A stretch of DNA of 64,000 nt, taken from positions 50,791-114,790 of the forward strand of contig SVEK01000003.1 of assembly GCA_015057405.1 (NCBI GenBank). Reading direction: 5' to 3'. This DNA is from Lachnospiraceae bacterium. GTDB lineage: Bacteria; Bacillota; Clostridia; Lachnospirales; Lachnospiraceae. A program made the translations under genes and the position numbers. Shown here piece by piece: positions 1 through 8,797 of this stretch (the first letter of the stretch is position 1; each line of letters starts with the position of its first letter). Under the pieces are notes generated by a model. The model ran no database searches, had not been told where the DNA came from, and saw only the letters and a program-made list of their open reading frames with translations.

Positions 1-249
1 CACCAACACCAAAATAATAGGCACACAAAATACAAGGCCGTCATATAACACCGCATTACCTGCACCTCCAAGGGGACCCATTAAAGTATTGATAATTTCA
101 TTAAACTCAATATCGAATGCACGCTTAGACCAAAAACAAACTACCGACAGAAAAATAGATAATATATATACAAAAGATACTACTATATACCTTATCAGGC
201 TTCCTTTAATCCTACTTATACTCTTCTCTTTTGTTTTATTAAAGAACAT
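1..249 (-). CDS. LTA synthase-like sulfatase, N-terminal part (runs off window)
   Basis: This open frame begins with ATG at 249 on the minus strand and runs off the left edge, which is why the ORF track lacks it. The 83 visible residues hold a basic N-terminus, a first membrane segment (about residues 22-40), a loop containing FDIEFNEIINTLMGPLGG, and the start of a second membrane segment (CVPIILVLV). Membrane-embedded phosphoglycerol transferases/LTA synthase-like proteins of Lachnospiraceae have this layout, with a loop that reads roughly 'hxAPLxGT' between the first two helices. The catalytic sulfatase domain lies outside the window, so the call rests on the N-terminus alone. The gene is divergent from the AraC regulator at 455. 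Confidence 0.45.
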   Translation of the reverse strand, partial: MFFNKTKEKSISRIKGSLIRYIVVSFVYILSIFLSVVCFWSKRAFDIEFNEIINTLMGPLGGAGNAVLYDGLVFCVPIILVLV

Positions 250-454
250 TACATACCCCACTTATTTGCCACTACATTTAACAAACTCCTATAACAAAAT
301 ACTCTTATTTTTATTTTACATAATTAACTTTGTCGTGTCAAATTTTGTAAAACCATTAAAGTTAACTATTTCTATTGAAATATCTTGCCCAAATAAGCTA
401 TTATAATATTGTAGTAAACACGCAGATAACTATAACTCATTATGGGAGATTGGT

Positions 455-1372
455 ATGGCAAACAACACCCCTTATCTGGCAGAACAAATAACTCACAAAA
501 CCCTATCAAGACCATTCTTAATTCATCATACTACAGTCTCATATGGTATGGAATTGGCCTTGTACCTTCATTATCACAATGAAATGGAATTCTTCTATTT
601 AGAAGAGGGGAAAGTTGATTTTATAATTGAAGACGAACCCTTTAGAGTAAAAGCAGGCGAAGCCATGTTTATTCCTTCAGGGCTTATTCATTATGCCAAT
701 AATGCCTCTGCTGATAATGCAGATTGTTCATTCCATGCCCTGGTATTCGACGCCACCCTACTTACTGAGGTACTCCCTCATTATTGCAGACATTATATTT
801 ATCCTGCACTTTACAATGCAAGAAAATCAATTATGCATATTAACAAAGACACAGATTGCCATAACGACTGCAACAATAAAATTCTCGAATTACTAATTCC
901 TATATTCAACATGGATAAATCAGATATCGATATGTACGAGTTAGAGCTGCGCGGAAGACTTCTTATGATATGGCAGTTAATGTACAACTCCCACTTTGTG
1001 ACTGTTCACAACAACAGTGTATATGACCACATTTATCCCCAGCTTAAAAACTGTATCGATTACATAGACAACAATTATCAGGAAAACATCGAGCTTACTC
1101 TCCTTGCCCAGACTGCCGGCATGAGTCAAGGTCACTTTTGCAGAGTTTTCAAGGAATTCACAGGATTCACTCCATTTACATACCTTAACAGGAAGCGCAT
1201 CTTAGAGAGTTGCCGTTTTCTAACAGATTCCTCTGAAAGCATCGCTGAGATAGCAACAAAATGCGGCTATAATAACATAAGCTATTACAACCGCACATTT
1301 TTAAAGATAATGCAGGAAACGCCATCAGACTTTAGAAAACGCGAAACCTCCGGCACCCCTACAACAAGTTAG
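455..1372 (+). CDS. AraC-family regulator with N-terminal cupin
   Basis: A 305-residue transcription factor. Residues about 25-105 form a cupin-type sensor (LHYHNEMEFFYLEEG, then FIPSGLIHYA). The C-terminal 100 residues are a two-HTH AraC domain (IELTLLAQTAGMSQGHFCRVF and IAEIATKCGYNNISYYNRTF), ending in the usual P-x-x-F/Y-R-K. A GGGAG ribosome site sits about 6 nt before the ATG. Family members of this kind bind a sugar in the cupin and activate neighbouring carbohydrate genes. It is a close paralogue of the regulator at 34048, with long identical stretches such as LELRGRLLMIWQLMYN. The neighbours here are a surface-polymer gene and a DUF6270 gene, so its target is not evident. Confidence 0.9.
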   Translation: MANNTPYLAEQITHKTLSRPFLIHHTTVSYGMELALYLHYHNEMEFFYLEEGKVDFIIEDEPFRVKAGEAMFIPSGLIHYANNASADNADCSFHALVFDATLLTEVLPHYCRHYIYPALYNARKSIMHINKDTDCHNDCNNKILELLIPIFNMDKSDIDMYELELRGRLLMIWQLMYNSHFVTVHNNSVYDHIYPQLKNCIDYIDNNYQENIELTLLAQTAGMSQGHFCRVFKEFTGFTPFTYLNRKRILESCRFLTDSSESIAEIATKCGYNNISYYNRTFLKIMQETPSDFRKRETSGTPTTS

Positions 1373-1377
1373 TTTCT

Positions 1378-2385
1378 TTAACTTATATTACCGAGGCACT
1401 CCATATACTGTTTTACCCTTACATCTTCAGGTGCATAGGTGTTTAGTTTATCAAGAATATTAAGCCACAATATATCATCAGCTTCCAAAAGCTTGTTAAA
1501 CATTATAAGATTACTCTCCACATCAAAGAGTCTTTCCCTATCTTCTTCATAGCCCCTTCTCTGGGGATTAAAGAAATCAGGTTGGGAATAATATCTTTCC
1601 TTGCTTTCTCCTCTTACAATTCTCATAATCTGATCATAAGTTTCTCTATAAAATTCCTTTTCAAAATGAGCTCCATTAAGATTATCCCAGTAATTGGCAT
1701 CACCACAAAAATACTTAGACAAATCAATAACGTAAGGATTATATTTTTCAATAATATGCTCTTCAAGGCTCCACAACGGTTCATTGTAAGCATCATTTGA
1801 ATGATATGGTTTCTTATACATATCAGGAACATGCAAAATATACCCTTCTTTTGAAAGATAATATGTATTGGAACGAAATCTGTTCAATATTATATGGTCG
1901 CTATCGTATACCTCCAAAAGCTTGTCAAAAAACACATCTGACATATGAAATACCCTATCCTTAGGCATAAGCATAAAATTAGCAACAGCTATATCGTTAG
2001 CATATTTTCTAAATAACTCCGTCTGAAAAAACTCATGGGCACAGGTAGAAAATATTTTCCCATTAAAAATGCCAAAATCATTCTGCATATCATACAAATC
2101 AATTACAATATAATCCGCCTTTGGTGAAAATAACATACTCACAGTCTCTTTGCTAAGACACTGTTTAAGGGTTTTAATTCTTGCCGGGTCATATATTTCC
2201 TCGGCGCGCACCGAATCAATCTCTTCCCTGCTAAATGGCGACGACGTCATTGCACATATTATATTCTGTTTATCAAGGAAGTAGCCAAGCTCTACGCCCT
2301 CACCCACTATTCCATGAGCTGTTCTGTCTCCATCCAACAAAGCCACACGAGACACACAGCTTCCTAATACATTGATTTTAATCAT
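1378..2385 (-). CDS. DUF6270 domain-containing protein
   Basis: A 335-residue cytoplasmic protein with no signal peptide or membrane segment. It opens with the hallmark INVLGSCVSR, the start of the DUF6270 domain, which is common in surface-polysaccharide and glycosyltransferase loci of Firmicutes. GSCVSR resembles the GxSxS start of SGNH-like folds, but I see no confirmed catalytic triad. A C-terminal Y-rich part (YSQPDFFNPQRRGYEED) follows the domain. It ends five bases from the convergent AraC gene. Its biochemical role is unknown; a link to surface-polymer processing is inferred only from where the family usually occurs. Confidence 0.65.
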   Translation of the reverse strand: MIKINVLGSCVSRVALLDGDRTAHGIVGEGVELGYFLDKQNIICAMTSSPFSREEIDSVRAEEIYDPARIKTLKQCLSKETVSMLFSPKADYIVIDLYDMQNDFGIFNGKIFSTCAHEFFQTELFRKYANDIAVANFMLMPKDRVFHMSDVFFDKLLEVYDSDHIILNRFRSNTYYLSKEGYILHVPDMYKKPYHSNDAYNEPLWSLEEHIIEKYNPYVIDLSKYFCGDANYWDNLNGAHFEKEFYRETYDQIMRIVRGESKERYYSQPDFFNPQRRGYEEDRERLFDVESNLIMFNKLLEADDILWLNILDKLNTYAPEDVRVKQYMECLGNIS

Positions 2386-2465
2386 ACTAACCTCTCGTTG
2401 TTTGAATTATAATTTGAATTATAGTTTTACTTATAGTTTATATTATATTTTGAACCATAGTTTTA

Positions 2466-3344
2466 TTAGGATATATCTCTTCTTTCATATAAAAATACCG
2501 TGACACCTAAACACAATACGGAAATTAAAACACCTATAAGACATGTCATTCCCCAACTCATAACCTGGAATTTATTAAAGGGATTAATCCATGTAAGCGG
2601 CGAAAAATACTTTAGCATTTCAAACCCCGAAAGTCTTTCAAGTATCTCCACCTGCGACATATTATAAGCTTTCATAATCCACTTTAACAAATCCACAACT
2701 CTATACAGATTAGCAAGCAACACTATCCCCCAAGTAATCATCCTAACAAGGAAGTAACTGCCACTATCGTCTTTTCTGTTTCTATATACCGCATATACAT
2801 ATACTATTGAAATGTACATTACCCCTATACAAATTCCCGCAACCATCAACTTAAGATTGCTACCAAAATACTCTCCGGCCTGCAAGCCTTTAATGTCAGT
2901 AAAATAACCTGTCAATATAATCACTGCATAAAACCAAACGTACTCGACAGAATACCTTATAACAGACCACAAATACTTTCCTATAATATATTCTCTTCTT
3001 GAATAAAGCTGATTACACATAAAGAAAATCGTGCCATTGATTTCATCTCTATCCACAATTTCATAAACCCTGTCACAAGCCTTTATTATTATAAAGATGT
3101 TTGCAATCGTAACTGTAATTCCATTTAAAAAGGCAAGATTATAAGAATGAATTGCGTTATTAAAACCCAAAATCCTGTATGCCGGTTCAGGAAGCTTAAA
3201 TATACGGCTACCTAAAGTTACCACTTCTTCCTTCAGCAAAAAATATAGCAACATAACAGCAACAGAAATCAACGATAATACAATGCCAGAGTTTATACAG
3301 TCCCTTATATCACGTTTGTACTCTCTTTTAATAAGAAATCTCAT
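2466..3344 (-). CDS. ABC-2-type transporter permease
   Basis: A hydrophobic protein of 292 residues with about six membrane segments (near residues 20-40, 65-90, 125-150, 165-190, 205-220 and 255-290). The layout is typical of ABC-2 exporter permeases: cytoplasmic N-terminus (FLIKREYKRDIRDC) and paired helices. The start is set at ATG 3344, preceded by GGGAGGAGTT and overlapping the upstream TGA stop as ATGA. The ORF track start at 3356 is less likely. It is translationally coupled to the degenerate ATPase encoded just upstream, so the two should form one complex. Substrate unknown. Confidence 0.8.
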   Translation of the reverse strand: MRFLIKREYKRDIRDCINSGIVLSLISVAVMLLYFLLKEEVVTLGSRIFKLPEPAYRILGFNNAIHSYNLAFLNGITVTIANIFIIIKACDRVYEIVDRDEINGTIFFMCNQLYSRREYIIGKYLWSVIRYSVEYVWFYAVIILTGYFTDIKGLQAGEYFGSNLKLMVAGICIGVMYISIVYVYAVYRNRKDDSGSYFLVRMITWGIVLLANLYRVVDLLKWIMKAYNMSQVEILERLSGFEMLKYFSPLTWINPFNKFQVMSWGMTCLIGVLISVLCLGVTVFLYERRDIS

Positions 3345-4189
3345 AACTCCTCCCACCTCGAATAATCATTAGTTAATTCCTCTGCCAAAGTCATCTCTTC
3401 TATGAGATAATCCTTGCTTCCAATCTTATATAATATAACCGGAACTTTATCCAATGGCTGATTGCACACGTAGCTTGATCTGTTATTTCTTGTGGCAATA
3501 TATTCCCCAAATATAGACTCCAAGGTTTCCGACCTTCCTCCTGGAAGAGTAATAATTCTCTTTCTCACATCATTACCATCAACTACCCGGTCAGCAACAA
3601 CCTTGCCCTCATCCAACATAATAAAACGATTACAAACAGACTTAACCGTCTCGTAATCGGTGCAGGAATATATTATTGTCGTCCCCAACTCATTGGTTTT
3701 CTTAAGATATTTAAACAACATTTTCATAGTCTTGGCTGTAATATAACTATGAAGTTCATCAACAATAATCACATCCGGCTCACTGCAAACCATAGCAATA
3801 AATTGTACAAGCTTATTATCTTCAAATGTCATTTCAAGCAGCTCTTCATTTTTATCAATTCCAAGCTTCTCACACAACTGCTCCTGCTTATTAATATTAT
3901 AGTTCTCAAACCTTGAGCTAACCATTCTGAAATAATCGGCAGCAGTCATGCTTTCTTCATATAAAATATCATCCGGCAAATATCTTACACACCCTGCTTC
4001 TTCCCCAAAACATACCTCACCGGAATAATACCTTTTATATCCCATGATGCAATGTATAAGTTCTTTCCTGGCATCTGCATCATCTCCAAAAAGAACAACA
4101 AAATCTTCCTTATTAATATGAAAGGATATATCCTCAACCAGACATTGTCCCTCTACATCCTCAATCGTTAAATTTTTAACCTCTAACAT
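3341..4189 (-). CDS. ABC transporter ATP-binding subunit with degenerate motifs
   Basis: This 282-residue protein follows the plan of exporter ATPases (beta-strand start MLEVKNLTI, D-loop/H-loop region, C-terminal extension). Every key motif is altered. The Walker A position reads FGDDADARKE instead of GxxGxGKST. The signature region (MTFEDNKLVQF) has no LSxGQ. Walker B ends VIIVDELHS, with DE retained. The switch histidine is replaced in TIIYSCTD. The frame is otherwise intact and coupled to an intact permease (ATGA overlap), so it does not look like simple decay. It may be a non-hydrolysing partner, or the transporter may be inactive. ABC ancestry is clear; activity is doubtful. Confidence 0.75.
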   Translation of the reverse strand: MLEVKNLTIEDVEGQCLVEDISFHINKEDFVVLFGDDADARKELIHCIMGYKRYYSGEVCFGEEAGCVRYLPDDILYEESMTAADYFRMVSSRFENYNINKQEQLCEKLGIDKNEELLEMTFEDNKLVQFIAMVCSEPDVIIVDELHSYITAKTMKMLFKYLKKTNELGTTIIYSCTDYETVKSVCNRFIMLDEGKVVADRVVDGNDVRKRIITLPGGRSETLESIFGEYIATRNNRSSYVCNQPLDKVPVILYKIGSKDYLIEEMTLAEELTNDYSRWEEL

Positions 4190-4244
4190 TTATTTCATCA
4201 TCCATTTCCTTATATAGTATAACTTAAATATTATACGATTTGTA

Positions 4245-4313
4245 TTATATAATATGCCTTACAAGCATAGAACCAATATAACCGGTTGCCCCGGTTGCCA
4301 AATATGAAGCCAT
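4245..4313 (-). pseudogene. Relic of an NAD-dependent epimerase/dehydratase gene (5' end only)
   Basis: The minus strand encodes 22 residues starting MASYLATGATGYIGSMLV and then hits TAA. This is the N-terminal Rossmann strand and glycine loop (TGATGYIG) of an extended SDR epimerase, in frame from an ATG. Nothing resembling the remaining 300 or so residues follows. It sits upstream of the degenerate ABC pair. The fragment reads best as the leftover 5' end of a deleted epimerase gene. A functional micro-peptide is very unlikely. Confidence 0.6.
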
Positions 4314-4502
4314 CAAACTCACACCCCTATATTTTTATATCATAACAACCTTGTTTTCATTATATTTTACATTCATTATATATTACAGTTAAGTTTAACA
4401 TATACAAAGATGGCATGTCACTATTAAATGTAACTTTTATTTACAATCTATTCTTCAATATATTAATTGTTAACAAATTATTAATCTTTTGCGAAAAATA
4501 TA

Positions 4503-4531
4503 TTGCACTTTATTGATAATTAGTATATAAT
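4503..4531 (+). promoter_or_regulatory. Sigma-A-type promoter for the 4652/5250 genes
   Basis: TTGCAC and TATAAT are separated by exactly 17 bp, with a TA-rich extended -10. About 115 nt of leader follows before the ATG at 4652. The leader contains a small inverted repeat (GTTC...GAAC around a T-run). Confidence 0.6.
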
Positions 4532-4651
4532 CTATACATCAAATATATTTGTTCACGTTTTTTTGAACATTTATTGCTTCAGGCTATAAAGAATTTTCAA
4601 AAAAAAGACGAAATAGTATTTGTAAAAAATGAATGGATGGATGGTTGTAAT

Positions 4652-5203
4652 ATGGCAAAGAAGAGTGTTCAGCAGCGTATCAATGCTACTAATCGTACTA
4701 GAAAAAGTTCATCAAAGAAAAAGCCTGTTATGGTGATTGTACCTATTGTAGTTGTCTCAATACTTATATTAGCAACAGTAATTGTCTTAGGTAAGCCTGA
4801 TGATACTGTTACACCTAATGATATAGTTATTACTGAAGATAACGTAGGTAACTTTGCTGAACAGCAAGAGGAGAAGAATAACAACGTAGCAACAGGTTCA
4901 TATGACGTTAGTATGAACTACGACTGGACAATCGATGCTTCCACAGGTATATCAAAGGATGCTTATGTTGGCAACAGCAAGAACAACACAAGTACCGTAT
5001 ATACAACCGTAACACTCGATTCCACCGGAGAAACTATTTACAAGTCTCCTTACATTGCAGTCGGCAGTCACATCGAGAACATCACCCTCGATAAGACCCC
5101 TGATAAAGGAGTCCACGCAGCTACTATGACGTATCATCTTGTAGATGGAAACTTTGATGAGATGTCCAGTGTATCCGTGGCAATTACTTTAACTGTTCAG
5201 TAA
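4652..5203 (+). CDS. Membrane-anchored extracytoplasmic protein, unknown function
   Basis: The start is placed at ATG 4652 (MAKKSVQQRINATN), giving 183 residues. The longer ORF start at 4574 adds an unlikely extension. A strongly basic cytoplasmic N-terminus (RTRKSSSKKK) precedes one membrane helix (residues about 26-45, VMVIVPIVVVSILILATVIVL). An acidic/Asn linker then leads to a C-terminal beta-sandwich-like domain of about 90 residues (YVGNSKNNTSTVYTTVTLD, IYKSPYIAVGSHIENITL). Similar small anchored domains accompany secreted proteins in Lachnospiraceae. The gene lies 46 nt before the secreted-protein gene at 5250 and is probably co-transcribed. No enzymatic motif is seen. Confidence 0.7.
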   Translation: MAKKSVQQRINATNRTRKSSSKKKPVMVIVPIVVVSILILATVIVLGKPDDTVTPNDIVITEDNVGNFAEQQEEKNNNVATGSYDVSMNYDWTIDASTGISKDAYVGNSKNNTSTVYTTVTLDSTGETIYKSPYIAVGSHIENITLDKTPDKGVHAATMTYHLVDGNFDEMSSVSVAITLTVQ

Positions 5204-5249
5204 CCCATTCATTGACAACAAAATTCATTTAATTCAAGGAGGAATGACT

Positions 5250-7094
5250 ATGAAAAAGATTACAAAAAGTTTAATGGCTGTTGCATTATCAGCAGCAATG
5301 GTACTCTCTTCAACATCTGCTATGGCAGCAGAGCAGACGTCCACAGGTAACGGTGCATTCGAGAATGACGACTCAGCAGTTCCTGTATATGATGAAGTAA
5401 CATTACCAACTGTAGCAGCAGGTACTTACAATTTTACAATTGACCCACAGAAGTTACTTAATAAGTATGACTCAGAAACTTATTCTGATGCTTCTGCAAC
5501 TCTTCTCTTTAACACAGTGAATCAGCAAGCCAAAATCGAAGCTCTTGCAACTGCTCAGATTGATGGTGCACTGATTGACGGAAAGTTATACACCCACACT
5601 AAAGTAGAAGCAGATATTGATGATGATCTTAAAGCAGCTATTACAGTTGCAACAAGTACGATAACCGCTGTTGAACCAGGTTTTTATCTTTGGGTACCGG
5701 ACGAGACAACTCCGATTGATTACGATGGCAAATACTTAGAGATAGACACGACTGTTCTTGGTACATATTTTGATATTACTCTTACAGAATCTGCAGTAGA
5801 TAGCATCGCACTTAAAGCTAACCACAATGCCGGTAGTGTTGTATGTGCTGATGAGATTTACATGGATGAATATGTAGAAGCTACAGGTTCTGCAACAGAT
5901 TATGTTACACTTAAGGCTGACGGAAGTGCTATTGATACAGAGACTGCAACAGCTAATCAGGATATTAACCTTTATGTAACTACAGACGAAGCAGCATTTA
6001 CTCAGATTACAAAAACTAATCTTGCTACATACGTTAAGTTCACTCCTGCTACTAACACATATAAGGGTCAGTCCAATAAGGTCAAGATTATTAACAAGTC
6101 TACAAAGACCAAGACTGTTACAGCTAAAGTTACAGTAAAGAATGCAGATGGTCTTACATTTAAGCCGGAAGCTACTTATAGCAGCGACACATCAGCATCT
6201 GTATACTTAGCTATTACAGATGGTTCAACTCCTGTAGCAGTAGCTGCTGCTGACTCAGTTGTTTCAGCTACAAAGACATTTGAATTAGCACCAGCAGACG
6301 AATCTGAAGCTATTACATACCAGACTACATCTACAGATGATAAAACAGGTGGTCATGTATACAAGCGTTATATCCAGCCGGATGATGGTAGCAAATATTC
6401 ATTCTGCGAATTCTATATAACAGGTTCTGCTAATAGCGAGGAAGGCGCTAAGGAAGCATGGGATGCTTACAACAAGGCTCTTGAAGCTAATCAGACACCT
6501 AAGATTCCTGGTATTGATGTAGTATATAGCATTAACGATAAAGTTGATAAGTACACACTTACAGCTGCAGGTGATAACGCTCCTACATTCAAGGTAGCTG
6601 AAGCTACTGTTACATCAGCTGCTGAAGGTGATGAAGTTACTATCGTTCCTGCTGTTGTAGACGGAAAAGTTGTTGATACTGTAAAATATACACCAAGTGG
6701 TGAGGAAGCTGTAACTGTAACACCTGTTAGCGGAGCTTACAAGTTCACAATGCCTGCTAAGGCAGTTAGCGTAGCTGTAACTTATAAGAGTGCAGATAAA
6801 GCTCCTAATATTGCAACAAGAACAGGAACCTATTCAAAAGCAAATGGTGCTACATTCGCTGTTGATTTGGGAGCAGGCTCTTTAGCAGCTGAAAACATTG
6901 CAAACCTTGAAATAAGTATTGATGGCAGCTCATTCATGGCTTACACTGGTGGATACTCACTCTCTGAAGGTACTCTTACCTTAAACAGCGGATATATGGG
7001 TGGTGCAACAGCTGGTTCTACAAGATATGTTAAAGTTACATTCGACGATGATGAACCTACTAGCGTAACATTAACACTTACAGTTGCTGATTAA
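5250..7094 (+). CDS. Large secreted surface protein with InlB-B-like repeat
   Basis: A secreted protein of 614 residues with a classic signal peptide (MKKITKSLMAVALSAAMVLS, cleavage near AMA-AEQ). The start is set at ATG 5250 because AAGGAGG sits 7 nt upstream; the ATG at 5244 is too close to it. The body is Ala/Thr/Asp-rich and beta-strand-rich. Around residues 455-515 a segment ending YKFTMPAKAVSVAVTYK matches the style of divergent InlB B-repeats. There is no LPXTG motif, S-layer domain or other anchor. Codon choice is strongly biased (GCT, GTT/GTA, ACA/ACT, AAG), suggesting high expression. It shares the promoter of 4652 and ends at a strong terminator. It could be an abundant S-layer-like or adhesive protein; function unknown. 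Confidence 0.75.
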   Translation: MKKITKSLMAVALSAAMVLSSTSAMAAEQTSTGNGAFENDDSAVPVYDEVTLPTVAAGTYNFTIDPQKLLNKYDSETYSDASATLLFNTVNQQAKIEALATAQIDGALIDGKLYTHTKVEADIDDDLKAAITVATSTITAVEPGFYLWVPDETTPIDYDGKYLEIDTTVLGTYFDITLTESAVDSIALKANHNAGSVVCADEIYMDEYVEATGSATDYVTLKADGSAIDTETATANQDINLYVTTDEAAFTQITKTNLATYVKFTPATNTYKGQSNKVKIINKSTKTKTVTAKVTVKNADGLTFKPEATYSSDTSASVYLAITDGSTPVAVAAADSVVSATKTFELAPADESEAITYQTTSTDDKTGGHVYKRYIQPDDGSKYSFCEFYITGSANSEEGAKEAWDAYNKALEANQTPKIPGIDVVYSINDKVDKYTLTAAGDNAPTFKVAEATVTSAAEGDEVTIVPAVVDGKVVDTVKYTPSGEEAVTVTPVSGAYKFTMPAKAVSVAVTYKSADKAPNIATRTGTYSKANGATFAVDLGAGSLAAENIANLEISIDGSSFMAYTGGYSLSEGTLTLNSGYMGGATAGSTRYVKVTFDDDEPTSVTLTLTVAD

Positions 7095-7170
7095 TTAAAA
7101 ATGATTTTGATAAACTAATAATTTCTTAGTTCTTTATTAAAATTCAATCGGGTTATACAAACCCATTAAC

Positions 7171-7206
7171 AAAAAGAAGGTGTGGATTTCTCCACACCTT
7201 CTTTTA
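7171..7206. terminator. Bidirectional intrinsic terminator
   Basis: A 15-bp perfect stem (AAAAGAAGGTGTGGA / TCCACACCTTCTTTT) closes a four-base loop and is flanked by T-runs in both directions. It lies between the ends of the convergent secreted-protein gene and the ABC-importer operon and should serve both. Confidence 0.9.
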
Positions 7207-7260
7207 TATTGCCCTTCTGATAAAGCTCCATAAAACCATGTTATTAATAGGCTATCACCA

Positions 7261-8013
7261 TTATATCATTATATTTGTTAAAACAGATATCATTTCTTTT
7301 TTTGTTTCAATATCTTTGTTTATATTATATCTATTCTCTATATCACATTTTATATTACCACTGTCACTGCCAATAACAATAATTCTATCTGCCAATGTTA
7401 TTGCCTCCTCAATACTATGAGTAACAAAGATAATAGTCATATTATATTTACTGCATATATTCTTCGTTAGCTCTTGCATCTCTCGTCGATTTTTTTCATC
7501 TAAACTGGCAAAAGGTTCATCCATAAGCAATATAGAAGGTTTTAATGCCAATGCACGTGCCACTGCCGCACGTTGTTTCATTCCTCCTGACAACTGATGG
7601 GGATAGCAATCCTTAAAATCACTCAAGCCAACTTCATCTAATATATCGCTTGCACACTCCACTGCTTCTTTTTTTGATTTCACTTTACCAACTGCAAAAA
7701 TCGGATATGCGACATTTTTTATAACTGTTTTCCAGGGCAATAACTGTTCAAAGCTCTGAAATAACATGATAACATCTTTTCCCGGTTTATCATGCACTTT
7801 ATTATCAATAATAACAGCACCTTCATTAACTTCTTCAAATCCTGCAATTATTCTTAAAAGCGTTGATTTTCCACACCCTGAATGACCAAGAATACACACA
7901 AATTGATTTTTATGTATATCTATATTGAACCCATCAAACACTTCACATACATCATCAGTCAAATCAAATATTTTAGTTACATTTTTAATTCGTATTAAAG
8001 GCTCAGCGCTCAA
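7261..8013 (-). CDS. NitT/TauT-family ABC importer ATPase
   Basis: A 250-residue ATPase of the SsuB/TauB/ThiZ type. Walker A is GHSGCGKST, the signature is LSGGMKQR, Walker B is ILLMDEP, and the H-loop sits in FVTHSIEEA. It energises uptake of a small organic solute with the permease at 8003 and the binding lipoprotein at 8798. The start codon appears to be TTG at 8013, overlapping the permease gene end and preceded by GGGG. It is the last gene of a leftward operon ending at the 7171 terminator. The substrate (sulfonate, pyrimidine or other) cannot be told from the sequence. Confidence 0.88.
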   Translation of the reverse strand: MSAEPLIRIKNVTKIFDLTDDVCEVFDGFNIDIHKNQFVCILGHSGCGKSTLLRIIAGFEEVNEGAVIIDNKVHDKPGKDVIMLFQSFEQLLPWKTVIKNVAYPIFAVGKVKSKKEAVECASDILDEVGLSDFKDCYPHQLSGGMKQRAAVARALALKPSILLMDEPFASLDEKNRREMQELTKNICSKYNMTIIFVTHSIEEAITLADRIIVIGSDSGNIKCDIENRYNINKDIETKKEMISVLTNIMI

Positions 8014-8791
8014 TGCTCATACCCCATTTCATAACTGTTAATTTTTCAATTGTATAGAAAACAACTCTGTCCACAATCAAACCAATAATAATTATAACCA
8101 CAATACCAACTATTACATTAGTCATATTAGCATATGCTCTATTAGTGTATATATAATAACCTATTCCACCTAATGAACCTATCATTCCAAATACCATTTC
8201 TGCACTAATCAGGGCACGCCATGCTCTTCCCCAACCAATTCTTAATCCTGATATAAAACTAGGCATAACAGAAAATAAATAAACCTCTTTTACCTTGATA
8301 ATAGGTGATAATTCTATATTATCTGCCCATTCATCATATATCTGAGGTACGTTTTTTATGCCCCCAAGCAAATTGGTTACAAGGGGCCACATTACCCCAT
8401 GTACAATTAACGCAATCATCGCCCCATTACCTATGCCGAACCACATCATTATCAATGGCAATAAGGCCATTCCCGGCAATGGATTAAATATTGTACATAA
8501 GGTCACAAATAAACTTTTGCATACTTTTGACAATACACATAACGCTGTAATAATAATGGATATGGCTACACTCACAAAAAAGCCCAAAATTATCACAGTT
8601 AATGAATTTAATATCTGGTGTCCTAACTCACCAAAACAAATCTGATTAACCATAGCTCCTATCACATCTGAAAATTTAGGCAAAATATAATTGTTAACCA
8701 TTCCTGTTTGGGATGATACTTCCCAAATAACAACAATTAATATAATCCACATAAGCGACTGGAGCGTCTGATTTTTCAATATTTTTTTCAT
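8003..8791 (-). CDS. NitT/TauT-family ABC importer permease
   Basis: A 262-residue membrane protein with about six helices. The permease EAA loop (residues about 165-185: LSPIIKVKEVYLFSVMPSFI, then SGLRIGWGRAWRALI) is the SsuC/TauC signature that contacts the ATPase. It lies between the substrate-binding protein gene (7 nt upstream) and the ATPase gene (overlapping), forming a complete importer. It closely follows the family in length and topology. Confidence 0.88.
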   Translation of the reverse strand: MKKILKNQTLQSLMWIILIVVIWEVSSQTGMVNNYILPKFSDVIGAMVNQICFGELGHQILNSLTVIILGFFVSVAISIIITALCVLSKVCKSLFVTLCTIFNPLPGMALLPLIMMWFGIGNGAMIALIVHGVMWPLVTNLLGGIKNVPQIYDEWADNIELSPIIKVKEVYLFSVMPSFISGLRIGWGRAWRALISAEMVFGMIGSLGGIGYYIYTNRAYANMTNVIVGIVVIIIIGLIVDRVVFYTIEKLTVMKWGMSIER

Positions 8792-8797
8792 TGCACA

